Below are positions 8,051-15,496 of a stretch of 23,558 nt of DNA, piece by piece (within the stretch, counting starts at the first letter, position 1; each line of letters begins with the position of its first letter). The notes below the pieces were generated by a model, which was given only the letters and a program-made list of their open reading frames with translations, was not told the origin of the DNA and ran no database searches. Position numbers and translations under genes: made by a program. The DNA lies in assembly GCA_031411575.1 (NCBI GenBank), contig JANOBJ010000176.1, positions 1-23,558 of the forward strand, in the 5' to 3' direction. This DNA comes from JANOBJ01 sp031411575 (lineage in GTDB: Bacteria > Pseudomonadota > Gammaproteobacteria > Burkholderiales > Burkholderiaceae_C).

Positions 8051-9247
8051 ATGACCCCCGTCCAGCCCCACCGCGACGCCTCGTCCATCCTGTTCGTGGA
8101 CGACGAGCCGCAATCGTGCAAGTGGTTTGCGCGCACCTTCGGCGACGAGTTTCCGATCATCACCGCGTCCGGCGTGAGCGAGGCGCTGGCGCTGATGCGC
8201 CTGCGCAAGGATGACCTGGCGCTGCTGGTGACCGACTACCGCATGCCCGAGCGCAACGGGCTCGAACTGCTGCAGGTTGCGCAAACCGATTTCCGCCATC
8301 TGGTGCGCCTGCTGGCCACCGCCTACGCCGAAAAAGAAGTGGCGATTGCCGCGGTCAACCACGGCCAGGTGTTCAAGATCCTCGAAAAGCCGCTGGACGG
8401 CCAGCACACCCGCGCCGTGCTGCGTGAGGCGCTGGCGCTGTTCCGCAAGCAGGAGCACGAGCGCGCGCTGCATGAGAACCGGGTGCTGGCGATGCGCGAC
8501 ACGCTGGGTTTCCTGGCGCATGAACTCAATACCCCGCTGGCCACCATCCGTGGTTATATGGGCGCGCTCAAGGAGCGGCACCGGGCGCTGGAGGCGACGG
8601 ACGGCGAGCCTGGCGCTGTGCAGTTCACGCAAGACCGGCCCGGCGAGATCCTGGCCGCGCTGGAAGCCGCCGAGCGCAGCGCGCTGCATTGCCAGTCGCT
8701 GGTGTCCACCTTTGTGCAGTCCGCGCGCGACGCCCACCCGGGCGCGGTCGTGCAATCGGCCTCGGCCAGCAGCCTGGTGAAGGCCCTGCTCGATGATTTT
8801 CCGTTTGAGGGCGACGAGCACCATTGGGTGAGCAGCGAGGTCCAGCGCGACTTCGTTTTGCCGGGCCGGCGCGACCTGCTGTACCTGGTGCTGTGTACAT
8901 TGACGAAAAACGCCCTGCTGGCGATGCGCGAACGCCCCGGGCCGCGGCTGCGCATCGTGCTCGGCGGGAACGCGCTGGCCGATGGCCGCGTGCAGCCCTG
9001 GATACGCTTTCACGACAACGGCCACGGCATCGTGCCCGAAGTGCTCGCCAAGCTGACCGTGACCCCCGTGACCACGCGCGCCCAGGCGGGCGGCAACGGC
9101 ATGGGGCTGATGTTCTGCCGGCGCGTGGTGCAATCCATTGGCGGCTCGATTGCGATTGCTTCTGAATCTGGCGACGGCGCCACCGTTACCCTTATGTTCC
9201 AGCCGGTTCATGAACCGCACCCAGGGAGGATCCCACATGACACGTGA
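8051..9247 (+). CDS. phcR: PhcR-like response regulator with C-terminal histidine kinase domain
   Basis: An N-terminal receiver (about residues 12-135) has the acidic pair in LFVDDE, phospho-accepting D62 in VTDYRMPE and the conserved lysine in ILEKPLD. It is joined to a soluble histidine kinase core with H157 in FLAHELNTPLATIRGY, an N-box in LTKNALLAM, DNGHGI and GGNGMGLMF. The receiver-then-kinase order without membrane helices or a DNA-binding domain is what PhcR of Ralstonia shows. It would relay phosphate between PhcS and PhcQ. ATG 8051 is 10 bases after the phcS stop; the frame is open a little further upstream, but that part overlaps phcS. The gene overlaps phcQ by 11 bases. Confidence 0.83.
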   Translation: MTPVQPHRDASSILFVDDEPQSCKWFARTFGDEFPIITASGVSEALALMRLRKDDLALLVTDYRMPERNGLELLQVAQTDFRHLVRLLATAYAEKEVAIAAVNHGQVFKILEKPLDGQHTRAVLREALALFRKQEHERALHENRVLAMRDTLGFLAHELNTPLATIRGYMGALKERHRALEATDGEPGAVQFTQDRPGEILAALEAAERSALHCQSLVSTFVQSARDAHPGAVVQSASASSLVKALLDDFPFEGDEHHWVSSEVQRDFVLPGRRDLLYLVLCTLTKNALLAMRERPGPRLRIVLGGNALADGRVQPWIRFHDNGHGIVPEVLAKLTVTPVTTRAQAGGNGMGLMFCRRVVQSIGGSIAIASESGDGATVTLMFQPVHEPHPGRIPHDT

Positions 9248-10211
9248 CAAAATTCTGTATGTAGACGACGAAGCCATGGCGCTCAAGTATTTCGAGCGGC
9301 TCGTCAGCCCGATGGCACCGGTGCTGACCGCGCTGTCGGTCAATGAAGGCAAGGAAGTGCTGCGCACGCGCGGCGGCGAAATCGCCGTGCTCGTGTCTGA
9401 CCAGCGCATGCCCGGCGCGCATGGCAATGAGTTGCTGAGCTACGCGCGCGAGCACCACCCGCCCATCGTGCGGATGCTCACCACCGCCTACTCCGAGCTC
9501 GGCGAAGCGATCGAGGCCATCAACGCCGGCGAGATCTACCGCTACATCACCAAGCCCTGGGACCTGGAGAGCCTGCGCGCCGACCTGAAGAACGCGCTCG
9601 AGCTGGCCGAGCTGCGCGGCGAGCGCGACGGCCTGCTGCAGGAAAAAATCCTGGTGCAACAGCAGCAGATGCTGGCCAGCCGCATGAGCGAACTGGCCAT
9701 CACCTGCGCCGGTTTTGTGCAGCCGGATTATTCGCGCGGCCTGTTCAGCTACCTGCACAGCGTGCTCACCACGGGCTGCAAGGCGCCGGTAGTCGACTGG
9801 AACGCGATGGACCATGCCGACCTGATGCAGGCCGAGGCACGCCGCGGCATTGCCATCGGCCAGCAACTGGCGCTGTGGCAGGCGGGCCTGGGCAAACCGG
9901 GCACCTTTGCCGAGGCGCTGGACGCGCTGGCACAGGCACTGGCCGGGCACGCGCGGCGCGACGGCGACAGCCTCCTCATCCTCGACCGCGCCGCCATCAC
10001 CTGGGTGCTGGACGGCCCGACGCAGAGCGAGCCCAACCCCGGCAACGTGGCCTGGCTCGCCTGGCTGATCTGGTGGAACAAGCCGGTGCGGCTGCGCTCG
10101 GCGAAAGGCGGCTACGAGGTGTTCGCGCCCGACACCCCGGTGGTGCCGCTGCCCGACGACTGGCTGGCCGATTGCATCGAGCACATTGGCCGCGAGGCGA
10201 TCTCGCCCTGA
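9237..10211 (+). CDS. phcQ: PhcQ-like response regulator with unassigned C-terminal domain
   Basis: The 324-residue protein starts with a receiver domain: D10/D11 in YVDDE, phospho-accepting D55 in VSDQRMPG, and K106 in YRYITKPWD. A coiled-coil-like linker follows (about residues 118-145), then about 180 residues that I cannot assign to a known output domain; no helix-turn-helix is evident. In Ralstonia PhcQ carries the main output of the phc system, in concert with the LysR regulator PhcA. The ATG lies inside the end of phcR (11-base overlap) and has a strong AGGGAGG site about seven bases upstream. It is the last gene of the operon, followed directly by a terminator. Confidence 0.8.
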   Translation: MTRDKILYVDDEAMALKYFERLVSPMAPVLTALSVNEGKEVLRTRGGEIAVLVSDQRMPGAHGNELLSYAREHHPPIVRMLTTAYSELGEAIEAINAGEIYRYITKPWDLESLRADLKNALELAELRGERDGLLQEKILVQQQQMLASRMSELAITCAGFVQPDYSRGLFSYLHSVLTTGCKAPVVDWNAMDHADLMQAEARRGIAIGQQLALWQAGLGKPGTFAEALDALAQALAGHARRDGDSLLILDRAAITWVLDGPTQSEPNPGNVAWLAWLIWWNKPVRLRSAKGGYEVFAPDTPVVPLPDDWLADCIEHIGREAISP

Positions 10212-10218
10212 CCCGGCA

Positions 10219-10245
10219 GGCTGCAGCGGGTCTGCAGCCGTTTTT
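10219..10245 (+). terminator. Intrinsic terminator of the phc operon
   Basis: Perfect eight-base arms GGCTGCAG (10219-10226) and CTGCAGCC (10232-10239), with a five-base loop CGGGT, are followed by GTTTTT. It begins eight bases after the phcQ stop. This is a textbook Rho-independent terminator, read on the plus strand. Confidence 0.92.
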
Positions 10246-10261
10246 GAGGTCACATCGGGCT

Positions 10262-10307
10262 GATGTCCGCACCAGCAGGTCATTAGTTGCTATATAAATT
10301 ATAGCAA
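10262..10307. repeat. AT-rich palindrome, copy C, with extended left flank
   Basis: The palindrome (10287-10307) has perfect eight-base arms TTGCTATA and TATAGCAA around the loop TAAAT. To its left, from 10262, lie GATGTCCGCACC, four bases, GGTCATTA and two bases before TGCTAT. The same ordered blocks occur inside gph at 20402-20433 (26 of 32 bases identical). It lies in the 175-base convergent gap between phcQ and pncC. The remainder of that gap, 10308-10386, shows no feature. Confidence 0.85.
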
Positions 10308-10386
10308 ATCAGATTCCGGGCGCGGCGTGCCAAACTGCTGAATCGCGCGGCGTGTGACGGCCCCGCCAAGGGCATTCGCTCCGCGT

Positions 10387-10860
10387 TCAGCCGCGCACCA
10401 ACTCCTCCAGCCGCTGCAGCGCATGTAACACCGTAGCAGTGCGCACGGCGGCGCGGTCGCCCTCGAAGCGCCGTGTTTCGGTGACCAACTGGCCCGGCAG
10501 CGCAAAGCCAAACCAGACCGTGCCGACCGGCTTGTCGGCGCTGCCGCCGGTAGGCCCGGCCACGCCCGTCACCGCCACTGCCACCTGCGCACGCGAGCGG
10601 GCCACGGCGCCCTCGGCCATGGCGCGCACCACCGGTTCGCTGACGGCGCCATGCGCGGCGATCAGCGCGGCAGGGACGCCCAGCAGCTCGGTCTTGGCGG
10701 CGTTGGAATAGGTCACAAAGCCGCGCTCAAACCAGTTGCTGGAACCCGACAGGTCAGTACACCCCGCCGCGATCAGGCCACCGGTGCAGCTCTCGGCCGT
10801 GGCCATCATCCACTGCCTTTTTTGAAGCAAATCGGCCAAAGGTGCAGGTGCATTGGTCAT
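10387..10860 (-). CDS. pncC: Nicotinamide-nucleotide amidohydrolase PncC (CinA C-terminal family)
   Basis: PncC converts nicotinamide mononucleotide to nicotinic acid mononucleotide in pyridine nucleotide salvage. At 157 residues it is a typical stand-alone CinA C-terminal domain. The hallmark segments are ATAESCTGGLIA near the N-terminus, FVTYSNAAK, VAVTGVAGPTGG, KPVGTVWFGFA and FEGDR near the C-terminus. The ATG is at 10858-10860, and its first two codons overlap the outer flank of AT-rich palindrome copy D. It sits 31 bases downstream of pgpA in the same direction, so they probably share a transcript, an arrangement common in Burkholderiales. Confidence 0.93.
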   Translation of the reverse strand: MTNAPAPLADLLQKRQWMMATAESCTGGLIAAGCTDLSGSSNWFERGFVTYSNAAKTELLGVPAALIAAHGAVSEPVVRAMAEGAVARSRAQVAVAVTGVAGPTGGSADKPVGTVWFGFALPGQLVTETRRFEGDRAAVRTATVLHALQRLEELVRG

Positions 10861-10884
10861 AGTTTGCTATTAAATTAATAGTAA
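10855..10884. repeat. AT-rich palindrome, copy D, between pgpA and pncC
   Basis: CTATTAA (10867-10873), a single central A, and TTAATAG (10875-10881) form a perfect palindrome. It extends to TTG...TAA with one G-T mismatch. The 15-base core is identical to that of copy E in thiL. The left flank GGTCAT matches copies C and F and includes the start codon of pncC read on the minus strand. It fills almost the whole pgpA-pncC spacer. Confidence 0.85.
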
Positions 10885-10891
10885 CAATAAC

Positions 10892-11503
10892 TCAGAACCG
10901 CCAAAGCGCCAGCAGCACCAGCGTGCAAAACGCCGCCACCAGGTCATCGAACAGGATGCCCCAGCCGCCCTTCCAGTGGTTTTGCCAGCCGGCGTCGGGC
11001 GCGGTGCTGCCCTTGAACACCTGGTCGGCCCAGGCCACCGGGCCGGGCTTGACCGCATCGAAAAACCGGAACAGCGCAAACGCCGCCAGCTGGCCCCAAA
11101 AGCCCATTGGCATGGCCAGCCACAGCACGATCCAGAACGCCACCACCTCGTCCCAGACGATGTTGCCCGGATCGGCCACGCGCATGTGGCGCGCGGTGAG
11201 GGTGCAGGCCCACCAGCCAATCAGCAGCGCGCCGGCAATCGCCAGCCCGATCCCGGTGGTGGAGAGGTATGGCTGCGCCAGCAGGAACACCAGCCAGGCC
11301 CACAGCGTGCCCGCCGTGCCCGGCGCGACCGGGCTCAGGCCCGAGCCAAAACCCAGCGCCACGATGTGCGCCGGGTGCGACAACATGAAGCGCGCATTGG
11401 GCCTGCGCATCGGCGGGCGAACGGGCGGGTTCAGCGGCGGCGTGCTGGGCACAGCGCTGGCCGAACCAGCGGTCGAAGAGGGCGGCGGCACGGCGTCAGT
11501 CAT
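10892..11503 (-). CDS. pgpA: Phosphatidylglycerophosphatase A
   Basis: PgpA removes phosphate from phosphatidylglycerol phosphate in the last step of phosphatidylglycerol synthesis at the inner membrane. The 203-residue protein carries the family pattern: GFGSGLSPVAPGTAGTL near residue 55, the acidic motif DPGNIVWDEVVAFW, FRFFDAVKPGP, and KGGWGILFDDLVAA near the C-terminus, with about four hydrophobic helices. A Pro-rich tail of about 35 residues precedes the domain. Its ATG overlaps the stop of the upstream LysR gene by four bases (ATGA), so it may be read from the LysR message. Confidence 0.93.
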   Translation of the reverse strand: MTDAVPPPSSTAGSASAVPSTPPLNPPVRPPMRRPNARFMLSHPAHIVALGFGSGLSPVAPGTAGTLWAWLVFLLAQPYLSTTGIGLAIAGALLIGWWACTLTARHMRVADPGNIVWDEVVAFWIVLWLAMPMGFWGQLAAFALFRFFDAVKPGPVAWADQVFKGSTAPDAGWQNHWKGGWGILFDDLVAAFCTLVLLALWRF

Positions 11504-12531
11504 GCCGTGATTATGGGCGCCGGGGGTGCGGCGCCCGTTGCCAGCGACTCGGCCCAGTAGTCGATGCAGGCGCGAATCTTGGGCAGGCGGTGGCGCTCCT
11601 GCAGCATCACCGCGTAGACCGGCACCGGCGGCGTGTCGAACCAGGCGCGCAGCAGCGGCACCAGCTCGCCGGTGCGTACCAGCGGCGCGGCCACCAGGTT
11701 GCTCAGGCGTGCGATGCCCGCTCCGTGCCGCACCAGTGCCAGCACCAGCGCGGTGCTGTCGGCGCGGGTGTCGCCGCGCACCTGCAGCGCGGGGGCGCGG
11801 TCGGCGCGGGGGGCCACGGAGTGGGTACGGGCGCCGGTACGGGTTTCGATGGGCGCGCCGTCGGCGGTGTCGTTGGCCATGTCTTCGGCCGGGTGGGCGT
11901 CGGCCCGCGTGCCGGTTCGCCGCGTCCAGTGGTTGATCAGCGGGTTGACGCTGCTGGCGATCAGGTGGTGGCGCTGCAGATCGTCGGGGTGTTGCGGCAG
12001 GCCACGGCGCGCCAGGTAGGCAGGCGAGGCATACAGCGTGCGGCCCTGCGCCGCAATCTGGCGCGCCACCAACTGGTCGCCAGCCGGCGTGCCGGTGCGG
12101 ATCGCGATATCGATGCCCTCGCGTGCCATGTCCACCATGCGGTCGTCGGCGCTGATGTCCAGGTGCAGCTGCGGGTGGCGCGCGTACAGGCCGGGCACGC
12201 TCGGCGCCACCACCTCTTCAGCCAGCACCGAGCTGACCGCCAGCCGCACCCAACCGCTGGGTTCTCCGTGCTTGCCGGTGATTTCGCCGGCCAGTTCGGC
12301 GCGGGTATCGAGCAGTTTTTGCCCGTAGGCGGCAAAGGTATCGCCCTCGTCGGTGAGTGACAGGCCGTGGGTGTTGCGGTGCAGCAACCGTGCCCCGCAG
12401 GCCGCTTCCAGCCGCACCAGCGCGCGCGAGACCTGGCTGACGGGCACGTCGCGCTCGCGTGCCACAGCGGACAGCGTGCCCAGCGTGCGCACGCGCAGGA
12501 ACAAGGCGACGTCATCTAGCTGCAGGTTCAT
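11500..12531 (-). CDS. LysR-family transcriptional regulator
   Basis: An N-terminal winged helix-turn-helix (about residues 4-62, with GTLSAVARERDVPVSQVSRA) is followed by a LysR substrate-binding domain (WVRLAVSSVLAEEVVAP, IDIAIRTGTP, YASPAYLARRG). It resembles the YafC/DmlR-type branch. At 343 residues it is longer than the usual 300 or so because of a polar insert of roughly 30 residues (about 220-250) within the binding domain. It is transcribed away from a small gene and a tautomerase, the classic LysR layout, so those two genes are its likely targets. It is not PhcA-like in its N-terminal sequence. Effector unknown. Confidence 0.9.
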   Translation of the reverse strand: MNLQLDDVALFLRVRTLGTLSAVARERDVPVSQVSRALVRLEAACGARLLHRNTHGLSLTDEGDTFAAYGQKLLDTRAELAGEITGKHGEPSGWVRLAVSSVLAEEVVAPSVPGLYARHPQLHLDISADDRMVDMAREGIDIAIRTGTPAGDQLVARQIAAQGRTLYASPAYLARRGLPQHPDDLQRHHLIASSVNPLINHWTRRTGTRADAHPAEDMANDTADGAPIETRTGARTHSVAPRADRAPALQVRGDTRADSTALVLALVRHGAGIARLSNLVAAPLVRTGELVPLLRAWFDTPPVPVYAVMLQERHRLPKIRACIDYWAESLATGAAPPAPIITA

Positions 12532-12543
12532 GGCTTGTTATCC

Positions 12544-12558
12544 GGTTTTTGCAAAACC
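12544..12558. promoter_or_regulatory. Palindrome in the LysR/tautomerase divergent promoter region
   Basis: GGTTTT (12544-12549) and AAAACC (12553-12558) flank TGC, 13 bases upstream of the LysR start codon. The 105-base divergent gap is the natural site for autoregulation and activation by the LysR protein. A possible -10 (TATAGC, 12591-12596) faces the rightward genes, with only a weak -35. Function is inferred from location. Confidence 0.4.
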
Positions 12559-12636
12559 AATGTCGATTTTGCGCTATTTCCGCCAGTTGGTATAGCGCCT
12601 AAAGTTGGCACCATCCACTACCCGTCGGAGCCTGCC

Positions 12637-12867
12637 ATGACCCCCGAAACTGCCCGAACCCTTGATGCCCAGGCGCGGCTACGCCAGGCGGCCGTGGCTG
12701 AGGCCAACCGCCTGCGCGCCGAAGCGATCGACGATTTCTGGCACGGAGCCTATGCCTGGGCCCATGCGTGGATGGCCGGCGGCGTAAGCCGGGCCGGTCG
12801 CATGGCCGACCGGCTGCACCAGCGGCTGGAGCGTCATCGGCTGCATCGCCTGCAAAAGGGGCTGTAA
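12637..12867 (+). CDS. Small hypothetical protein, 76 residues
   Basis: I do not recognise a family. The ATG at 12637 has GGAG six bases upstream, a better start than the ATG 102 bases further upstream. The product is mostly helical in appearance: an Ala/Arg-rich first half with DAQARLRQAAVAEANRLRAE, an aromatic centre (FWHGAYAWAHAWMAG), and a basic tail (LHQRLERHRLHRLQKGL). It could associate with membrane or nucleic acid. It ends two bases before the tautomerase gene, so the two are surely co-transcribed. Confidence 0.75.
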   Translation: MTPETARTLDAQARLRQAAVAEANRLRAEAIDDFWHGAYAWAHAWMAGGVSRAGRMADRLHQRLERHRLHRLQKGL

Positions 12868-12869
12868 CC

Positions 12870-13298
12870 ATGCCGACGCTGCACCTGCAGATCGCGCCTC
12901 TGCACAACCCCGACCGCTACACCGCGCTGGCGCGCCGCCTGACCGCCCTCACGGCCGAGGTGCTGGGCAAACGGTCCGACCTCACGGCCGTGTTGATCGA
13001 TGACCTGCCCGCCGCCCGCTGGCATATCGGTGGCGAGCCGGTACAGCGCCCGACGGCGCGGCTTGAAATCTGCATCACCCAGGGCACCAACACCGCCGAT
13101 GAAAAAGCGGCTTTCATTGCCGCCGCCTGGCACGAGTTGCAGGCGCAATTGGGGGCAGGGCAGCCGATCGAGCCCGCGAGCTACGTGGTGGTGCGCGAAC
13201 TGCCGGCGGGTGATTGGGGATACGGCGGGCAGACCCAGCTGGCACGGCGCTGGGCGCGCGAGGTGGTGGCAGAACCAGAAGCCGCGGTGCAGGCCTGA
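12870..13298 (+). CDS. Tautomerase family protein (4-oxalocrotonate tautomerase-like, two-domain)
   Basis: The chain begins Met-Pro, giving the N-terminal catalytic proline of the tautomerase superfamily. The first 60 residues form one beta-alpha-beta unit (LTALTAEVLGKRSDLTAVLIDD, as in 4-OT enzymes). The second half (ARLEICITQGTNTADEKAAF onward) looks like a second such unit without the proline. The 142-residue size fits the fused-domain enzymes that act as trimers rather than the 62-residue 4-OT. It may act on an enol, enoate or halogenated acid under control of the divergent LysR gene. The substrate cannot be told. The stop is 14 bases from the convergent thiL stop. Confidence 0.8.
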   Translation: MPTLHLQIAPLHNPDRYTALARRLTALTAEVLGKRSDLTAVLIDDLPAARWHIGGEPVQRPTARLEICITQGTNTADEKAAFIAAAWHELQAQLGAGQPIEPASYVVVRELPAGDWGYGGQTQLARRWAREVVAEPEAAVQA

Positions 13299-13312
13299 AC
13301 GTGTGGCAGACT

Positions 13313-14308
13313 TCAGGCGAAATGGTCGAATGATGCAAACCGGCCTGTGACGGCGTGGCCTGCGGCATCGACCAGCCGCACGCCGGGCTCGGCCTCGATG
13401 CTGCCGATGCGCGTCACCGTCGTGGCGCTCGTCTCGGCGGCGGCCTGCACGGCCTCGCGGGCGGTGGGCGGGGCGGTGAAAGCCAGCTCGTAGTCGTCGC
13501 CGCCCGCCAGCACGTAGTCCAGCATCATTTCAGTGCCAAATGTGCCTGAGGTCCAGTCCGGATGGTCGTTTATAGCTATTAATTTAATAGCAATCGAGGT
13601 GTCGATCCGGGCGCCCACGCGCGAGGCGCGCAGCACGTGCCCCAAGTCGCCCAGCAGGCCGTCGCTGATATCCACGGCGGCCGTGGCCACGCCGCGCAGC
13701 GCCTGGCCCAGCGCCACGCGTGGAGTGGGCCGTTCCATGCGGTCGCGCGCCAGTGCGAACACCCGGGCCGGCAGGTTGACGGCGCCGCGAAACGCGTCCA
13801 GCGCCAGCCGCGCATCGCCCAGCGTGCCCGAGACATACAGGTCGTCGCCGGCGCGCGCGCCCGAGCGCAGCAGCGCCTGCGAGCGCCCGTCCACGACCGG
13901 CACTTCGCCAAACACGGTGATGCAGATGTTGAGCGGCCCGCGCGTGGTGTCGCCGCCGATCAGCGCGCAGCCGTGCTCGTCGGCCAGCGCGAACAGGCCG
14001 CGTGCGAACGGTTCCAGCCAGGCCGCGTCGGCCACCGGCAGCGCCAGCGCCAGCGTGAAAGCCAGCGGCTTGGCGCCGCAGGCGGCCAGATCGCTCAGGT
14101 TTACCGCCAGCGCCTTGTGGCCCAGCCGGGCGGGGTCAACCGTGGACAGGAAATGCCGGCCCTCGACCAGCATGTCGCTGGAAATCGCCAGCTGCATGCC
14201 CGGCGCCGGCTGCAGCAACGCGCAATCGTCACCCACGCCCAGCACGGCGGGGCCCGCCGGGTTCAGCGGGCGCGTGAAGAAACGTTCAATCAGCTCGAAT
14301 TCACCCAT
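13313..14308 (-). CDS. thiL: Thiamine-monophosphate kinase
   Basis: ThiL phosphorylates thiamine monophosphate to the active cofactor thiamine diphosphate. Family motifs are all present: GVGDDCALL, SSDMLVEGRHF, HKALAVNLSDLAACGA, IGGDTTRG, DISDGLLGDLGH and AGGDDYELAF. I chose ATG 14308 (MGEFELIERFF, the usual family start); an in-frame ATG five codons upstream is an alternative. The protein then has 331 residues. The AT-rich palindrome copy E is translated in frame as residues 240-245, between DISDGLLGDL and GGDDYEL. In related genomes thiL usually sits next to pgpA; here a LysR/tautomerase block lies between them. Confidence 0.95.
   Translation of the reverse strand: MGEFELIERFFTRPLNPAGPAVLGVGDDCALLQPAPGMQLAISSDMLVEGRHFLSTVDPARLGHKALAVNLSDLAACGAKPLAFTLALALPVADAAWLEPFARGLFALADEHGCALIGGDTTRGPLNICITVFGEVPVVDGRSQALLRSGARAGDDLYVSGTLGDARLALDAFRGAVNLPARVFALARDRMERPTPRVALGQALRGVATAAVDISDGLLGDLGHVLRASRVGARIDTSIAIKLIAINDHPDWTSGTFGTEMMLDYVLAGGDDYELAFTAPPTAREAVQAAAETSATTVTRIGSIEAEPGVRLVDAAGHAVTGRFASFDHFA
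13575..13591. repeat. AT-rich palindrome, copy E, in frame inside thiL
   Basis: Perfect eight-base arms GCTATTAA and TTAATAGC flank one central base. On the coding (minus) strand it reads Ala-Ile-Lys-Leu-Ile-Ala (residues 240-245 of ThiL) without a stop, although the other phase would contain TAA. The core is identical to copy D. It is a sharp AT island in an otherwise GC-rich gene. Confidence 0.88.
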
Positions 14309-14350
14309 GTAGCGCCCGAGCATACCCGGGCCGCCGGGCGTTGGGTCTGC

Positions 14351-15496
14351 TCAGGCGGCGCCTGTTCGGAAAGCCAACGCCGCCCGCCGGATCACCTCGG
14401 CCAGCAGCCGCTCGCGGCCCTGCTGCTCGCGCAGCCAGCGCGCATCGTTGTGGTTGGCGTTGACGTCGGCGCGCAGCATTTGCAGTGCGGGGCCTGCGCC
14501 GAGTTTCCTGGCGTGGTCGTTGAGCTTGTGCATGGTCAGCAAGATGTGCTCGCGCAGTGCCAGGTGCTCGCCGGTGGCGGGCTCCACATACACCGCGTCC
14601 AGCCCGAAGCGGCAGGCCTGGAAGCGGTTGTAGGTGTAGACCAGGTAGTCGTCTTCGGCCGGCATGAAGGGCTGGTCATGCATCAGCCAGGCCGCCAGCG
14701 ACTGCACGTAGCCGGCCAGCGCGGCGGCCCGGTCCACCGACAGCGGGGTGTCGAACACGCGGATTTCGATGGTGCCGAACTCGGGCTTGGGGCGGATGTC
14801 CCAGTAAAAATCCTTCATGCTGTTAACCACACCGGTGTGCGTCATCTTGTTGAAGAAGGTGTTGAACTCGTCCCAAGTGAGCGCAAACGGTGCGCGCCCG
14901 GACAGCGGAAACGCGAACACCGAATTCAGCCGCGCCGAGTCGAACGCCGTGTCCTGCCCCTGCACATACGGCGACGACGCCGACAGCGCGATGAAGTGCG
15001 GGATATAGCGCGACATGCGGTGCAGCAGCAGCAGCGCGGCATCGGCGTCGGGGCAGCCCACATGCACGTGCTGGCCGAAGATCGTGAACTGCTTGGACAG
15101 GTAGCCGTACAGCTCGGACAGCGCGCGAAAGCGCGGCTTGTCGTAGATGCGCCGCTCGTGCCACTGCTGGAACGGGTGCGTGCCGCCGCCCACCACCGCG
15201 ATGTTGAGCTTGTCTGCGCTCTTGACCAGCGCGTCACGAATCTGACTGAGCTGGCCCAGCACCTCCGACGACGAGCTGCACACGCCGGTGGAGATCTCGA
15301 TCATGCTGGACGTCATCTCGGGCACCACGCTGCCAGGCAGGTCGTGCTTGGCCATCAGCCGCAACATGTCGTCAGCGTAGGGCGCCAGGTCGTAGTCGTG
15401 GGTGTTGACCAGCTGCAGCTCCAGCTCGACGCCGAGCGACAGCGCCTCCGAATGCTGGAACGGCTCCAGTCCGCTGGCCGGGGTAGGCTCAGTCAT
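14351..15496 (-). CDS. Carboxylate-amine ligase, YbdK / glutamate-cysteine ligase type 2 family
   Basis: Members of the GCS2 family join an amino group to a gamma-carboxylate using ATP; YbdK of E. coli has weak glutamate-cysteine ligase activity. The 381-residue protein has LGVELELQLVN at residues 21-31, VPEMTSSMIEISTGVC, GGGTHPFQQW, FGQHVHVGCPD and TIEIRVFDTPLSVDRAAALA, all family signatures. The ATG overlaps the end of the antiporter gene by eight bases, so translation is probably coupled. Whether it makes gamma-glutamylcysteine here is unknown; classical gshA would be elsewhere. Confidence 0.9.
   Translation of the reverse strand: MTEPTPASGLEPFQHSEALSLGVELELQLVNTHDYDLAPYADDMLRLMAKHDLPGSVVPEMTSSMIEISTGVCSSSSEVLGQLSQIRDALVKSADKLNIAVVGGGTHPFQQWHERRIYDKPRFRALSELYGYLSKQFTIFGQHVHVGCPDADAALLLLHRMSRYIPHFIALSASSPYVQGQDTAFDSARLNSVFAFPLSGRAPFALTWDEFNTFFNKMTHTGVVNSMKDFYWDIRPKPEFGTIEIRVFDTPLSVDRAAALAGYVQSLAAWLMHDQPFMPAEDDYLVYTYNRFQACRFGLDAVYVEPATGEHLALREHILLTMHKLNDHARKLGAGPALQMLRADVNANHNDARWLREQQGRERLLAEVIRRAALAFRTGAA

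Noticed and set aside
6562..10283. Long minus-strand frames opposite the phc genes (6562-8037, 8015-9427, 9192-10283).
   Set aside because: All are mirror frames of two-component genes with complete motifs on the plus strand.
11500..12531. The LysR gene as PhcA, the output regulator of the phc system.
   Set aside because: Its N-terminal sequence looks like the YafC/DmlR-type branch, it lies on the other strand beyond pgpA and pncC, and its layout points to the divergent tautomerase instead.
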